A stretch of DNA of 64,000 bases from Chenopodium formosanum (lineage: Eukaryota; Streptophyta; Magnoliopsida; Caryophyllales; Amaranthaceae): positions 43,019,501-43,083,500 of the forward strand of contig CM044866.1 in the NCBI GenBank assembly GCA_024500155.1. The letters are read 5' to 3'. Positions 44,913 to 56,392 of this stretch are shown here, in pieces. A program made the position numbers and the translations under genes. Each line of letters opens with the position of its first letter. The stretch's first letter is position 1. The notes beneath the pieces are model-generated. The model saw only the letters and a program-made list of their open reading frames with translations, did not search any database and was not told where the DNA came from.

Positions 44913-47040
44913 TCATTCCTTGCCATCAGCAGCACGTAGAGAGCCTAGCTGAACTGGAGCTTGGGTGGTCACCACCTTTGATGACCCATAAACTGACAGG
45001 TCCACACCTTTAGTCTTTTCTTTTTCAATCTCTTCCTTGATCCATTTGTATGTTATCCTTAGCCCATCCTATAAGAACATCCGAATAAGAGGATCAGGTA
45101 TGGTTTGAGCCTTTCAATGGTCACAGATAACGATAGAATTACAAAAGAACCAATCACAATGATAAGCTTCTGGGTTAGGAAATTCATGAAATTTACCTTT
45201 AACCTCATGGTTGGAGACCAGCCAAGCTTCTCTTTAATCAGTGTGTTATCAGAGTTACGACCACGGACACCCTCTGGGCCAGGAATATGCTGGATTGGAA
45301 GTTTCCTATCCTCAAAGCTCAAAACAATCTCAGCCATCTCATTCATGCTAACCATCTCATCACTTCCAATATTCACTGGCTCTCGGAAGTCTGACTTGGT
45401 CAATCTAAAATGAATTTACTTAGTTCAGTAAAATTAATACTGCACAGATAATACATAAAGGTAGTAAAAGCAGGAACCATAACAAGTTAATTTTTGTGCA
45501 GCTTAGAATTCTACATTTTTTTTTTTTTAAAAATTTTTGAATAGTGCTTAAAATTCTACCAAATTTAGGCAGCTACAGCACAAATTTACATATTCAGCCA
45601 CTTTCAACTTACGTTCTTTGGCAATCGAAACAAACCAAAGCACCATCTATGACAAAACAAAGCATATTTTGCAGGAAAAGAATTCTGAAAAACCCATCCA
45701 AAACACAATTCTGGAAGCTTTTACCAGCATATTCCTAGAAGTCAACCACATTAGCATACAATGACTCGGCTATTGAGGAATGTCTTAAACTCTTAAAGGT
45801 TCAGTATCACACGGAATACTCAATTTGTAAGCACTCACCTAAGTACACCTTCCACACATTCATCAATGAAGGTGAAGGATCGAGTCTGCAGCCCATCACC
45901 CCACATCTCAAACTTGTCAGTAGAAGTAATAGCCTTCCTGCAAAAAGCAGCTGGAGCCTTCTCCCGACCACCTATACATGATTAAAAAAATCAGGTAAGA
46001 GTTATAGAGCAATATATTCAAAATAAAAAGCATTATTATGAATTGTTTAATGTGAAATAGCAATCACTTAAAATTTATTTCACTCTTGGTTCCGAATAAA
46101 GCAAAAGGCATGTTTATTCATTCTAAGTGTATGTAGGTCAACATAAACATTCCACCGTATTATATGGTGTTACCTTTCCAGGTGCCAAATGGACCATAAA
46201 TGTTGTGGAACCTTCCAACCCGGCATTCAATTCCAAAATCGTTAGTGTAATGCTTGCACAACTCCTCGGTAGCAAGTTTTTCCAAACCATAAGCATCTTG
46301 TGGCTAATACAAAATGTACACAAAAAGAAAGATTATACACATAGCCGAGTGTTTAATCAAGCAAAATTTAAACATCAAATATCCCAGGAACCTTACCTCC
46401 GCGGGCCAAGCATCAGACTCTTTGAGACTAACACAATCAGTTTCCAACTGCTTGAATTCAGGGTAGATACACGCACTTGAGGCATAGAAGAACCTGCACC
46501 AAGTTTTCAAAAGTATCATTATGAACGTTTGGAATCCGATTTTCACTCAAACAACACATACGAAAATCCCATAAACACCACAAACAGCTACTCCTAAAAA
46601 TCAATTATAGTTAATGTATCAGAATCAAACCTTTTAACACCACTGATCCTAGCTGCCTCGAGCATATTGAAACTGATCATTGTATTGTTATACATAATAA
46701 CAGAGTGATTGGACTGGATAAAACCCATGCCACCCATATCAGCAGCAAGGTTAAACACATGATCAACGTCTTTCGTGACCTTCAGACAATTGTCCATCAC
46801 CCTAAGATCAACGAGATGAAATTCGTTACAAAACATGTCCTCGGTCATGTGCTCATTCTTCTTCCAGTCTGAAGCTATGACATAGTGCCCCTCACGTTTC
46901 AAACGCCGAGCAATGTGGGATCCAATAAAACCACCAGCTCCAGTGACCGAAATTCTCAACTTCTCAGACGGCCAGTACGGCTCCCTCTCGAGCTTGTCAT
47001 AGGTGTAAGCACCATAGTCATTTCCATCATTACTCCCCAT
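44913..47040 (-). CDS. GME: GDP-mannose 3,5-epimerase, six coding exons
   Basis: It converts GDP-D-mannose to GDP-L-galactose (and GDP-L-gulose) in the cytosol, feeding ascorbate and cell-wall synthesis. Coding exons on the minus strand: 46631-47040, 46397-46493, 46174-46303, 45839-45971, 45197-45404, 44913-45068. All introns are GT-AG and the phases join to 377 codons, the family's usual length. Visible motifs: NAD-binding VTGAGGFIGSHIA near residue 30, LAADMGGMGFIQSNHS, the catalytic cysteine in ASSACIYPEF, and YGLEK with the catalytic tyrosine and lysine. Later motifs are GRFHNIYGPFGTWKGGREKAPAAF and REPVNIGSDEMVSMNEMA. The start matches the conserved MGS start. The annotation is firm. Confidence 0.96.
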
Positions 47041-47041
47041 T

Positions 47042-47675
47042 CTGTTAAAACGTTTAAATCAACCAAATTGCATGATTCAGAACTCAATTTAATTCACCCT
47101 ATCATTCCATTTTTGTAAGAAAGTAATAAACATTACAATTCCATCAACTATCATTACGACATTAACAATTATAACAGCAATATAATTTGAAATTGAAATA
47201 GCAAATTAAGCCAACAAGACAATCATATGTCAAACAATTTGCTAATACTAATTTTAATAATAAATTGATTGATTATTAATTACGGCAAATCTACCAGTTC
47301 ATAGTAAACATATATAAGGACGACACATTCCAAAACTATATTTAAATATTAAATCAATATTTTACTGAAACGTTCTAGATCTAACCGACACCCCCATGAA
47401 ATATAAATTATAATACAGCTAAAATTCATCATAAAACACATAATTCAGCAAGTAAATCAAAGACAGACGCAAAAATTAATGAAAAAATCATCATATAATA
47501 CCCAATTCATCAAAAAAGACAATACCAAATTACATACATCAAACAAGGCAAACAAAAATCCCTAAAAAACATACTTAAAAGCCCAAATTCAAACAAACCC
47601 AGAAACAGAGAAAGGCTAAATTCAATCAAAACTGAAATTATGAAATGAAAATCGAAAACCCAGATAGAATATTAC
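47042..47675 (-). other. 5' UTR intron of the epimerase gene
   Basis: The donor GTAAT is at 47675-47671 after CAATCAG, and the acceptor TTTTAACAG ends at 47042, one base before the ATG. The intron is about 634 bp and AT-rich. A leader intron is common in plant housekeeping genes and may raise expression. The upstream non-coding exon runs from 47676 to about 47780. Confidence 0.75.
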
Positions 47676-47802
47676 CTGATTGCGTGGAAATTCGAAGCGT
47701 ATAATGAAGGGTAGATGAGAGAGAGACAGAGAGTGTGTGTGAGATGATAATGAAAAGGAGTCGAAAGGCAGGGAAATGAAGAGAGGAGAAGAGAAGAGGC
47801 AA

Positions 47803-47812
47803 CTATAAATAG
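47803..47812 (-). promoter_or_regulatory. Probable TATA box of the epimerase gene
   Basis: CTATTTATAG on the minus strand lies about 130 bp upstream of the leader intron's donor. The sequence downstream is CT-rich on the minus strand (GAGAGAG on plus, 47720-47800), typical of plant leaders. Confidence 0.5.
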
Positions 47813-47849
47813 GCTAAAGAGTGGTGAAGAACCGCAGAGCAATGACCAC

Positions 47850-48615
47850 TCAATTCTCTCTCTAACTTTCTCTCTCCATCATTATCAAAACCAATGTTAT
47901 GTCATCTTCTTCTCGTTTTACCAAGTTGGAAAATTTGATTTTCCCAAGATTTTGGGTTCATCCGGCCAATTGAGGACTATAGGCTAGCTTTTGGAAATCA
48001 AACTTTTTTTTTATGGTTGTGTTCACATTTGATTAGACACTTAACACATCTTGTTTGTGTTGCGATTGCATCATTTGCATGTGATTAATGTGAATAGTCA
48101 TTGGTCATCATCATTGTTTAGGTTGGGCCATATTAGGTTCACATGTTTAATAAGCGGTTTTTTTTTGAGTTTTCAGTAGAGTAGAACATATTTTAGTAAA
48201 GCAAAACAAGTGTTAGTAAATTATTACTCTGTAATACTCAGTAGAGCAGAGCAGAGCAGGTTACAACAGTTTAAAATACAAAGGGCCTAAATGTGTTTTG
48301 TACATATGCGAGTAGTTATTGTCTCTAGCTCGTGTCGACATTAATAAAGAAAGCTCGTGCATAACTCAATCCACATGTTGTGCCGAATTGAGTAGTGATG
48401 TGTTAGTGGACCCTCTTAGTAATTTTTATATATTTTGTGAAGTAGGTTAGCATGTTCGTTAGCCTATTATGCTCGTGTTGGGTTGTGCCAACTTTTTACA
48501 GAAGATATTCATGCAGAAGTACAACTCATGGGGAGTCTCATGCTATGTCAAGCTTGTGGCGAGTTTGTGTTGGGTCAAGCCATTTTTATACTATGCAACA
48601 CATATGCAAACCCAA
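47850..48615. other. Intergenic sequence upstream of the epimerase gene
   Basis: Nothing coding is seen. A short stretch near 48170-48270 repeats AGTAGAG/AGAGCAG. Confidence 0.5.
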
Positions 48616-48623
48616 GCCATACC

Positions 48624-49577
48624 TAGACTTGGCAATCCTAACCCAGACGTGATGACCCGACCCGAATGACGCGACCCATGACCCAAAAACATTGACCCGA
48701 AAATAGAAATTGACCTGACTCGATCCATACCCGACTCGAAATGGAGTTAACCCAATCCTGACTCGACACCCAAATTGACCAGACCCGAAATTGACCTGAA
48801 TAGATCCAATACCCGAAATTGACTCGAACAGACCCGATACTCATAATATCTCGAACAAAAATTTACCTTATAATTGAGGTTAAAATGTTTTGTACAAAAA
48901 ATAACTCAAATTGTTCATTTTCAATCGTAGCTAAGATCATAAACTGAATTGATAGTTTTTATTACTCCCTCCGTTTTTAAATACTTGCTCCATTTCTCCA
49001 TGCGCGGAGTTTTAGGAGAAATTAGAAAAAAATAATAAAATATGGAGGTAGTGGGGTTGGTGGAAGAATAAAAAATTGTAAAAAAACCAAAAGTAGTGGA
49101 GAGAATGGAAAGAGAGAAAATATGAAATTAATATTGTTGGGTCTATTTGATGAAAAAAATTAATTAAATATTGTAAAAACTTTTCAAATAAGGAAATGGA
49201 GCAAGTTTTTAAAGACGGCCGGAAAAGGAAAGTGGAGCAAGTATTTAAAAACAGAGGGAGTATAACAATAACAAAATATATACTCCGTATAAAATTATTG
49301 ATTTGAGCTTGATTCACAAATGAAACAACCCGAACATGACCCGACCAGATTTTGACCTGACCCGAATATGACCCAAACATACTTGACCCGAAATTGACCC
49401 GACCCGAACATACCCGACCCGAAAATTACCTGACCCAAACTCGACTCGAAACCTGACCCGAAGTTGACTCGAAACCCGAATAGACCCGACTTGGCTCATA
49501 CCTGACCCGAATGTTAGCTGACCCAAAATGACCCGACCCGAAATGACCCGACCCAAATGACCAATTTGCCAGGTCTA
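48624..49577. mobile_element. Non-autonomous hAT element, 954 bp
   Basis: Ends TAGACTTGGCAA and TTGCCAGGTCTA. Perfect 8-bp duplications GCCATACC lie at 48616-48623 and 49578-49585. Both subterminal regions are packed with the degenerate repeat GACCCGA (48640-48850 and 49310-49560). A Stowaway MITE lies in the centre. No coding capacity. Confidence 0.92.
48965..49260. mobile_element. Stowaway MITE nested in the hAT element
   Basis: Ends CTCCCTCCGTTTTTAAATAC and its near complement GTATTTAAAAACAGAGGGAG, flanked by TA on both sides. The second occurrence of GGAGCAAGTTTTTAAAGAC inside (near 49196-49215) suggests an inner repeat of the arm. Confidence 0.88.
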
Positions 49578-49585
49578 GCCATACC

Positions 49586-49974
49586 TAACCTTTTTTTTTG
49601 TTAAGAAGAGGGAGCCATACCTAACTTTAACATTGAATAACTAAAGATTTATTGCAATGAAGGCTTATATTGAATCTTATCTTGTCCGAAAGGGGGGATA
49701 AGAGAAAGGGAAGGATGCATCATCCTTTGTAATTTCCTTCCCCTTTAAATAAATCAAATACATGGAGGGAAAGGGAGGTAATTGGAAAGATCTAATTTCC
49801 TTCCCCTTTTAATAAATCAAATCCCTCCATTAAGTTGGAGAGATTTTGGAAGGAAAATAAAAGATCACATTTTCCCTCCCTCTTTCTCCTTCCCCTCCCT
49901 TTCTCTTTAATATTGTTACCCAAACATAGTTAAGGATTGCTCCATTAGAATTTTTATGTTATTCAAGATATTTA
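49586..49974. other. Intergenic sequence with CTTCCC-rich repeats
   Basis: AATTTCCTTCCCCTTT followed by AATAAATCAAAT occurs twice (near 49730 and 49794). GGGAAAGGGA runs flank it. It may be a decayed MITE. Confidence 0.45.
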
Positions 49975-50091
49975 GGGTTTGTTCACTTCAGCTTAATTTC
50001 AGTTCAGTTCAGCTCCTAATTTCCTTCTATCATAAAATATTCATTTCAGCTCAGTTCAGTTCAGCTCAGTTCAGTAAATATGAACATACCC
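49975..50091. mobile_element. Harbinger/Tourist-like MITE, copy 4
   Basis: Ends GGGTTTGTTC and GAACATACCC with TTA duplications on both sides. The interior is CAGTTCAG repeats with the CTAATTTCCTTCTATCATAAA core. Confidence 0.8.
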
Positions 50092-50332
50092 TTAAATCTA
50101 ATTATGTGAGCAAAAGAGCCCGTATCGTACAGTGATACAAAAATGAAAGTATGAATTTGGGAACGATTTAAAGATTCTTGCTATAAGAAAACAAGATAAC
50201 GCTATAAATCAATTGTCATGTCATAAATGAGTAGAATATGGGGAGCACTCAGCGAGAACGTAAACTAGAGCTTTGAATATTAAATTTAACTCTTAAGTCC
50301 TAAATATGAAACAAAGTATTTAGGGCTTATTC

Positions 50333-50519
50333 TCATTGACTGAACTCAGCTGAACTGAATTGAACTGAACTGAACTTATTAGAGCTGAATAGAACTGAAC
50401 TAAACTAAATTGAATATTTTATAAGAGAAGGAAATTAGGAGCTGAACTGAACTAAACTGAACTTATTAGAACTGAACTGAACTGAAAATAATCGTATGAG
50501 AACATGCCCTTAAATCTAA
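50333..50519. mobile_element. Harbinger/Tourist-like MITE, copy 5
   Basis: Ends GGGCTTATTC and GAACATGCCC with TTA duplications. Orientation opposite to copy 4. It is enriched in GAACTGAACT repeats. Confidence 0.8.
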
Positions 50520-50723
50520 TTATTTGACCAAAAGAGCCCATATCATACAGTGATACAAAAATGAAAGTATGAATTTGGGAACAGTTTAAACATCTTGCTA
50601 TAAGAAAACAAGATATCGCTATAAATCAAATGTCATGTCATAAATGAGTAGAATACGGTCATCACTTATCGAGAACGTAAATTAGAGCTTTGAATATTAA
50701 ATTTAATTCCTAAGTTTTAAATA

Positions 50724-50813
50724 CTACCTCCATTTCATATTATTTGCAACGATTAGACATTTTTTTTCTCTACTTTATGTCACATCGTTGCAAATAATAT
50801 GAAACGGAGGTAG
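50724..50813. mobile_element. Stowaway MITE, 90 bp, with an empty-site paralogue
   Basis: Ends CTACCTCCATTTCATATTA and TAATATGAAACGGAGGTAG, flanked by TA. The related sequence near 55655 (AAATTATGAAAC) lacks it, so the insertion can be seen directly against an empty site. Confidence 0.9.
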
Positions 50814-51239
50814 TATGAAACAAAGTTTATGTTACTAATAGATTTATTACAAAAAAGAAATTACTAATGTACAAAAGAAATTCGAGCTTATTCATGAGCT
50901 TTTGAACCGAACCAATCAAAGAAAGGTCAGGCTTGGCTCGTTAATATCTCCAACCGAACCCGAGCTCGTGTCGAACCCACCCAAGCCGAGCCTATACCGA
51001 GCTTTAACCAAGCCGTGTATCGAGTAGTTCATGAGCAAACTCAGCTCGTGAACACTCCTAAAATGTAATAAGTTTAGAGCTTGTGTGGCTTTGTTTTTAT
51101 CTTCAATTTTATGTTTTTTAAAGCATTAAACCAAAAAAAGAAAACACAAAAAAGTTGTTTCCACTTAACTGCTGTTAGTTTTCAAAATTATCAAGATTTT
51201 AATAAGTTTGGTTAATTTTTGATTCATTATATATTTATA

Positions 51240-51793
51240 GTTAAATTTTGCCAATAATTACCATTTAAATGGCCATTTTTTAGTACAACTACCATTTAAT
51301 TTTTTTTTTTTGAAAAAACTACCACAAAACACCAAAATTTTGAGTAGCACTACCACATTGATTGTTTTCGGCAATAATCTCCGTTTGGGGGCATATTTCA
51401 TAAAATTGCCCTCTACAAAACCCAAATTAAATGACAATATTGCTCTACATTAACCTTAAATTGGATACTACACTTCAATTGCCCCAAATCCCCCAATTTC
51501 ATAAAGCCCTTAATTCAATTTTTTGACCATAAACTCTTATTTTATGATTTAATTGAGAAATTAAATTAGCCATAATGCAAAATTAAAGATAATTGACCTA
51601 TAATTGTGTTTGATTTTCAAAATATCTTGTTTTCTATACCACAATTGATTGAAATTTTATAAATTAGGCTCTCTCAACCAGAAAGTGGTAGTGTTACTCA
51701 AAGTTTTTGTGACTTTGTTTTAAAAGATAATTTTAAATGGTAATTGTTCTCAAAAGTGGTCATTTAAATGGTAGTTGTTGGCAAAATTTTCCT
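51240..51793. mobile_element. Mutator-like MITE, 554 bp
   Basis: The left arm reads TTAAATTTTGCCAATAATTA and the right arm GGTAGTTGTTGGCAAAATTT. Arms pair over about 40 bp or more. Flanking 9-mers ATATTTATA and ATATTTAGA match at eight of nine positions. Confidence 0.72.
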
Positions 51794-51903
51794 ATATTTA
51801 GATGACATATATGATATGATTTCGAAAAAAAAATAGAAAACCACAGCAATATCAAACGAATCCTAAGTTAAATAGTTTAATTTTTTTTATTAATAATCGA
51901 AAG

Positions 51904-52623
51904 TTAAACGATCTTACATAGTTTACTTAATAATTTCGGGCCTCCAAATGTCACTAAATACATAAATTTGTTTGTTTTCCTGATTATACAAATAAATTCC
52001 ACTATCATTTGCTTTCCATTATTTACGAAAGTTGGTTCATCAATAGATGCTATAAATTTTATATAGCTAGCTTTCCTTGTCCATTCCAAGTCATATTCAT
52101 ACCGTGCGTATTGTTACTACGGGATTGGTATTGAATGACCAATTAAAATGACCATACACAGGAATCTCATTATATCCAAGATCACTATTTCTCATAGCAT
52201 ATTTTTTACAATGAATAACAACAAGGAAATTTTGCAAAAAACCACCTTTTAAATCTTATTTTTTTGCATATAACCACCTTTTAAAAAAATGTTGCAAAAG
52301 ATCACCAATTTTAAAATTTTTGTTGCAAATTACCACCATTTCAATGTAAAACAATTTATAAATTTGGCTTAAAAAGTTGTATTTTGCAACAAAAATTTTA
52401 AAATTGGTGGTCTTTTGCAACATTTTTTTACAAAGGTGGTTATATGCAAAAAACAAGATTTAAAAGGTGGTTTTTTGCAAAATTTCCTAACAACAATATT
52501 CGTACTTGATAATCGATTTTCCATATTCACCCAGTATTGCGCGAACACAAAGCTCCAACCCATTACATTTGATAGATTTTGGACTTCCATACATAATATT
52601 AAGACTAGTAAATATTTCAACAT
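51904..52623 (-). pseudogene. S1-type gene broken by a MITE and other lesions
   Basis: The ATG at 52623 starts a signal peptide (MLKYLLVLILCMEVQ) followed by YWVNMENRLSST. The frame then enters the 263-bp MITE at 52225-52487. Beyond it, S1-like pieces continue: KKYAMRNSDLGY, GHFNWSF, EWTRKASYIKFIASIDEPTF and KFMYLVTFGGP. Several frameshifts and stops are present. The cysteine-rich C-terminal region is degraded. Confidence 0.8.
52225..52487. mobile_element. Mutator MITE, 263 bp, in the S1-type pseudogene
   Basis: Near-perfect palindromic ends GGAAATTTTGCAAAAAACCA and TGGTTTTTTGCAAAATTTCC. Perfect 9-bp duplications TAACAACAA lie at 52216-52224 and 52488-52496. The arms cover almost the whole element. 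Confidence 0.93.
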
Positions 52624-53667
52624 TGTTTTTGGATGTATTAGTTTAAAATTTTTTAAGAGGTATCTATAGTATTTTTTTTATCAGAAGTTTTTGTGATGAT
52701 ATCAATGAAGGTTGGTAGAATTTATATATGTAATAGTAAGAAAAACCTTAAGAAGGAAGGAACACATGAATGTATTCAAATATGAATATATTGATGCATC
52801 AAAGTCTTATGGTAGCTAATTTGGAAGGAAATCATGCTATTATGGTAGATAATCACGATCACATATTATGATCATAATTCCTTACCCAAATTTATCACCT
52901 TTCTTTTGCCCTAATAATTGTGATATTTGGCTTTAAATCTGTTGGGGGCACATTAAAATTGAGGCTTATGAGACTAGATTGTAATTAGTCTAAAACAATA
53001 CTTTCTGTTAGCTAGATTGAAATTCATGTGAGAAGAGAGAAAAATTAGTGAGAACCACATTGTTTGTGGCATTTGGAGTTTATACAATACCATTGAAATT
53101 CTTTTAAGCATATTAATTGCTATTAGATTATGAATCGAGCGGATGTAATTTTATTGTAAATTTGTAATAGTTCAACAATATTGGTTTTATTCATCAAGCA
53201 AATGTAATTTCGATATCAAAGGCTAATTTCAATAGGAGTTTATATCTAGTAAATGCGAGAACCTGTTAGATCTAATTATATGACTAATAATTGCGAGAGC
53301 CTTTTATCTGATTAATTTCAATGTTAATTGTTGATCGTTATGTTTTATCCCGAAATATTAATTATTGGTGAAACTATTTCCTAAGCATTTTATTATTGAT
53401 TATTTCCTTTAGTTTATTTCATACAAACCCTACCATTTCTTGATGATTTAGATTATAATATTTATTAGGAATAGAAGAGCATTGTTTCCCTCTAGATTTG
53501 ACCCTACTTTCATCCTTATCTATTTTACTTAGTGGATTATAGGAATAATTACTTTGAATTAGGTGCTATGACTTTAGCCTCTCAGTTCTAGATCTAGATC
53601 AAGTCATAGTATATACTTTTGGTTAATGTTGCATTAGGTTCGCGTCGATTTAGGTCATGGGTCACCA
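52624..53667. other. Intergenic sequence, no gene seen
   Basis: Ordinary AT-rich sequence. I found no paired repeat ends and no credible coding frame. Confidence 0.5.
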
Positions 53668-53675
53668 GTTTCATC

Positions 53676-53970
53676 TAGAGATTATCATATGTAGCCCGAC
53701 CTGATTTTGGGCTGGTTTTGGATAGCCTTTTCCGACTCAACCCGATTTTCAAAAAAAAAAAAAAAAAAAAAAAAGTGGGCGGGCTTAGGAAGACATTTTA
53801 ATGCGAATTTTTTTGTTTTTTTTTGCCCGATCTGAAAAGTCTGCACGTCCTGGCCATTTGGTGGGTTTGGGCACGAACATTTTGTCCTAAAGTTTAGCCC
53901 AGCTCGGCCTGAGAATTAGGCAGAAAATTAAGGCATTGGTTCAGCCCGGCCTGCCCGATGACCACATCTA
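53676..53970. mobile_element. hAT MITE, 295 bp
   Basis: Ends TAGAGATTATCA and ATGACCACATCTA, with partial inverted match. Perfect 8-bp duplications GTTTCATC lie at 53668-53675 and 53971-53978. The subterminal parts contain GCCCG/CGGGC motifs in both orientations. Confidence 0.85.
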
Positions 53971-54209
53971 GTTTCATCCACTATTAAGGTGCATGCCAAT
54001 AAATTTAGATCACTTGCTACCAATTCAAATAGGGTTTTTTTTTTTTAATTGGGTCCATCTCTTACTACAATAGCTTTTAGGTAAAATAGTACCGTGTATA
54101 TTAACTTGGCTTTAATGAGAATAGAGTAGAATTAGGCTAAATAGATAAAATAAGTGTAAATAAAAAACATGGAGAAAAACAAAAGGAGATAGTATACTAA
54201 TATATATTT

Positions 54210-55195
54210 GGAAAAATACACTTTATTAATCCCAACTTTGTCCAATTTGTGTTGATAATCCAAACTACCAATTATTTTGCAATAATCCCAACTTTCTCCT
54301 CTGCTTTCTTTTAGCAATCCCAAATCGGTTAACAAAAGTCAATAACCTTTTATTCCAAAAAAAAAAAAAAAAAAATTAACTTTTAAAAAAAAAAAAATAA
54401 ATAAAAAATTAAACTCAGCTATCCATCTATCCTTAACCGCCACCTCTTACCCCCTACCGCACAACCACACTCTCGGCCCCCAAACCATCTCCTTCCCGAC
54501 CATAAAATAAAAAACGACCCCATCGCCATCCTTACCACCGAAGCTGGCCAAAACTCCAAACCCTTGCCCTTAAAACCACCCCACCCCCTTGTTTAGTTTT
54601 GGGAGTGTTCATGTTCGTGATCGTTGGGTTTGTGTGGGGAGGAGATGCTGTCAATGTCGTCGTCGTCAGCGTCGAGGAAGATGAGATCTTCATTGAGGTC
54701 ATCGGAGTCGGTGTTGGTGGTGGTGGTGGCGGTGGTTAGGGAGCAGATCAGAGAGATGAAGAGGAGGGAGGTGAGGAAGAGGGTGAGGAAAAGTGGTTTA
54801 GAGGGGCCGCGGGCTTACGGTAAGGGGTGGCAGTTGGGGTGGCTATAGGGGTTGATTATGGATCAAGGCGGAGGAGGAAGGGGTGGTTACCGGTGGGTTT
54901 AGGGAGGAAAGGATGGCGCTTGGGAAGGAGGACGGTATTCCGATGGTCGAATCTGGGTAGAAAGGGTGGATGTTTTTTTTTTAAAAAAAAAATTGGTTTT
55001 TATTTTTTTGAACACAATGCGAGTCGTGGCATTTTGCATTATTAAAAAAAAATCAAAACTTTTTCAGCAGGTAACCGATTTTCGGGATCGCTAGAAGAAA
55101 ATGGAGGTAAAGTTGTTATTATTGCAAAATAATCGATAGTTAAGATTATTCAAAGTAAATTGGACCAAGTTGGGATTATTAAAGTGTATTTGTCT
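54210..55195. mobile_element. Pack-MULE-like element with captured acidic coding fragment
   Basis: Perfect 9-bp duplications TATATATTT lie at 54201-54209 and 55196-55204. The arms (GGAAAAATACACTTTATTAA and its near complement) pair over about 125 bp. The interior 54420-54960 is GC-rich. On the minus strand it encodes a plausible peptide with TDSDDLNEDLIFLDADDDD followed by IDSISSPHKP, which looks like the N-terminus of a host protein rather than a transposase. I do not recognise the donor gene. Confidence 0.88.
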
Positions 55196-55204
55196 TATAT
55201 ATTT

Positions 55205-55883
55205 TTATATGACATATAGAATTGAATAGTAGTTATAAGGAAGCAAGCTAAATAGAAATTAAAGATAACAGAGTTTGAAAAAAAGAATAATGTAAATCAT
55301 ATGATGTAATTAGGGGTGTAAACAATCGATCAAAGACCGAACCTTTGTAAACTTGGCTTGAGCTTGAAGCTCATCAATCTTGGAAAAATTGGGCTCGGCT
55401 CAAGCTCAAAACTCCAATAGGTGAGCTCGCCTAAAGGCTTGACAAGCCTAAAATCAGCAAGGCCCAAATGGTTTTTATAACTCTTATATTCTATCACTTG
55501 CTCCTATCTTTGAATGTGGGTTACTATTATCTTTCTCTTTCTTTTGTTGGTTCATCTTTTACATTAACAACAACAAAAACCATGAATGAAAGCTCAAACA
55601 CTCGGCGAGAACGTAAACTAGAGCTTTAAATATTAAATTTAACTCCTAAGTCCAAATTATGAAACAGAGTTTATGTTACTCATCGATTTATTTACAAAAA
55701 AGTTATTAGTATACAAAAAAAATTTGAGCTTGTTCACGAGCTTTCGAGCTAAACCAATCAAAGATAGCTTAGGCTTGGCTCATTAATATCTCCAGCCGGA
55801 ACTGAGTTTGAGTTGAACCATCCCTAGCCGAGCCTATACCAATCTTTGACCAAGCTGAGTATCGGGTAGTTCATGAGCAGACT
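55205..55883. other. hAT-like repeat sequence truncated by an LTR
   Basis: TAGGGGTGTAAACAA near 55312 looks like a hAT terminus. 55595-55883 matches 50660-51050. The match stops at 55884, where the diverged Athila-type LTR begins. Confidence 0.55.
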
Positions 55884-56392
55884 GGCAGGCTAAAGTCGTA
55901 TCACCTATTCAAAAGTAATTCCTAAAACCAAACTAAAATAGATAGGGAAGTAGGATTCGAATCCACAAGGAAACAACGTTCTTCTATTCCTAATGAATTA
56001 TTATAATCTAAATTATCAAACAAATAAGGTTTGAATGAATTAATCTAAGGAAGGAATCAACTCTTTCGTTCTTTTCAAGATGTTATTTATCATTCTCCGA
56101 GTTCTCTGCCACCTCCGACTTCTCCACCTCCCCCTCCTCCTACTCCTGTTATTTCTTGGTCTCCCCCTCCCGTAGATTATTGTAAGCTTAATTTTGATGG
56201 TTGAACTATTCAAAACTCCGCTACTGCTAGAATTGTTTTTAGGGACCATTTTGGTAACCATATTGCTAGTCGCACATATAATTTAGGATCATGCTCAGCC
56301 TTTCTTGCTGAAGTTATAGCTCTTCGTAATGGTCTTCTTCTAGCTCAGGATGATAATATTTCTAATATTTTTATTGAAGGTAATAATCTAAT

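Larger units (their letters stand above)
50092..51239. other. Duplicated sequence resembling hAT-derived repeats
   Basis: 50092-50332 and 50520-50720 are about 90 percent alike by eye (shared CAAAAGAGCCC, ACAGTGATACAAAAATGAAA). The part from about 50650 to 51058 resembles 55595-55883, and it ends GAACACTCCTA, like a hAT terminus (TAGGAGTGTTC). No coding frame is present. Confidence 0.6.
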
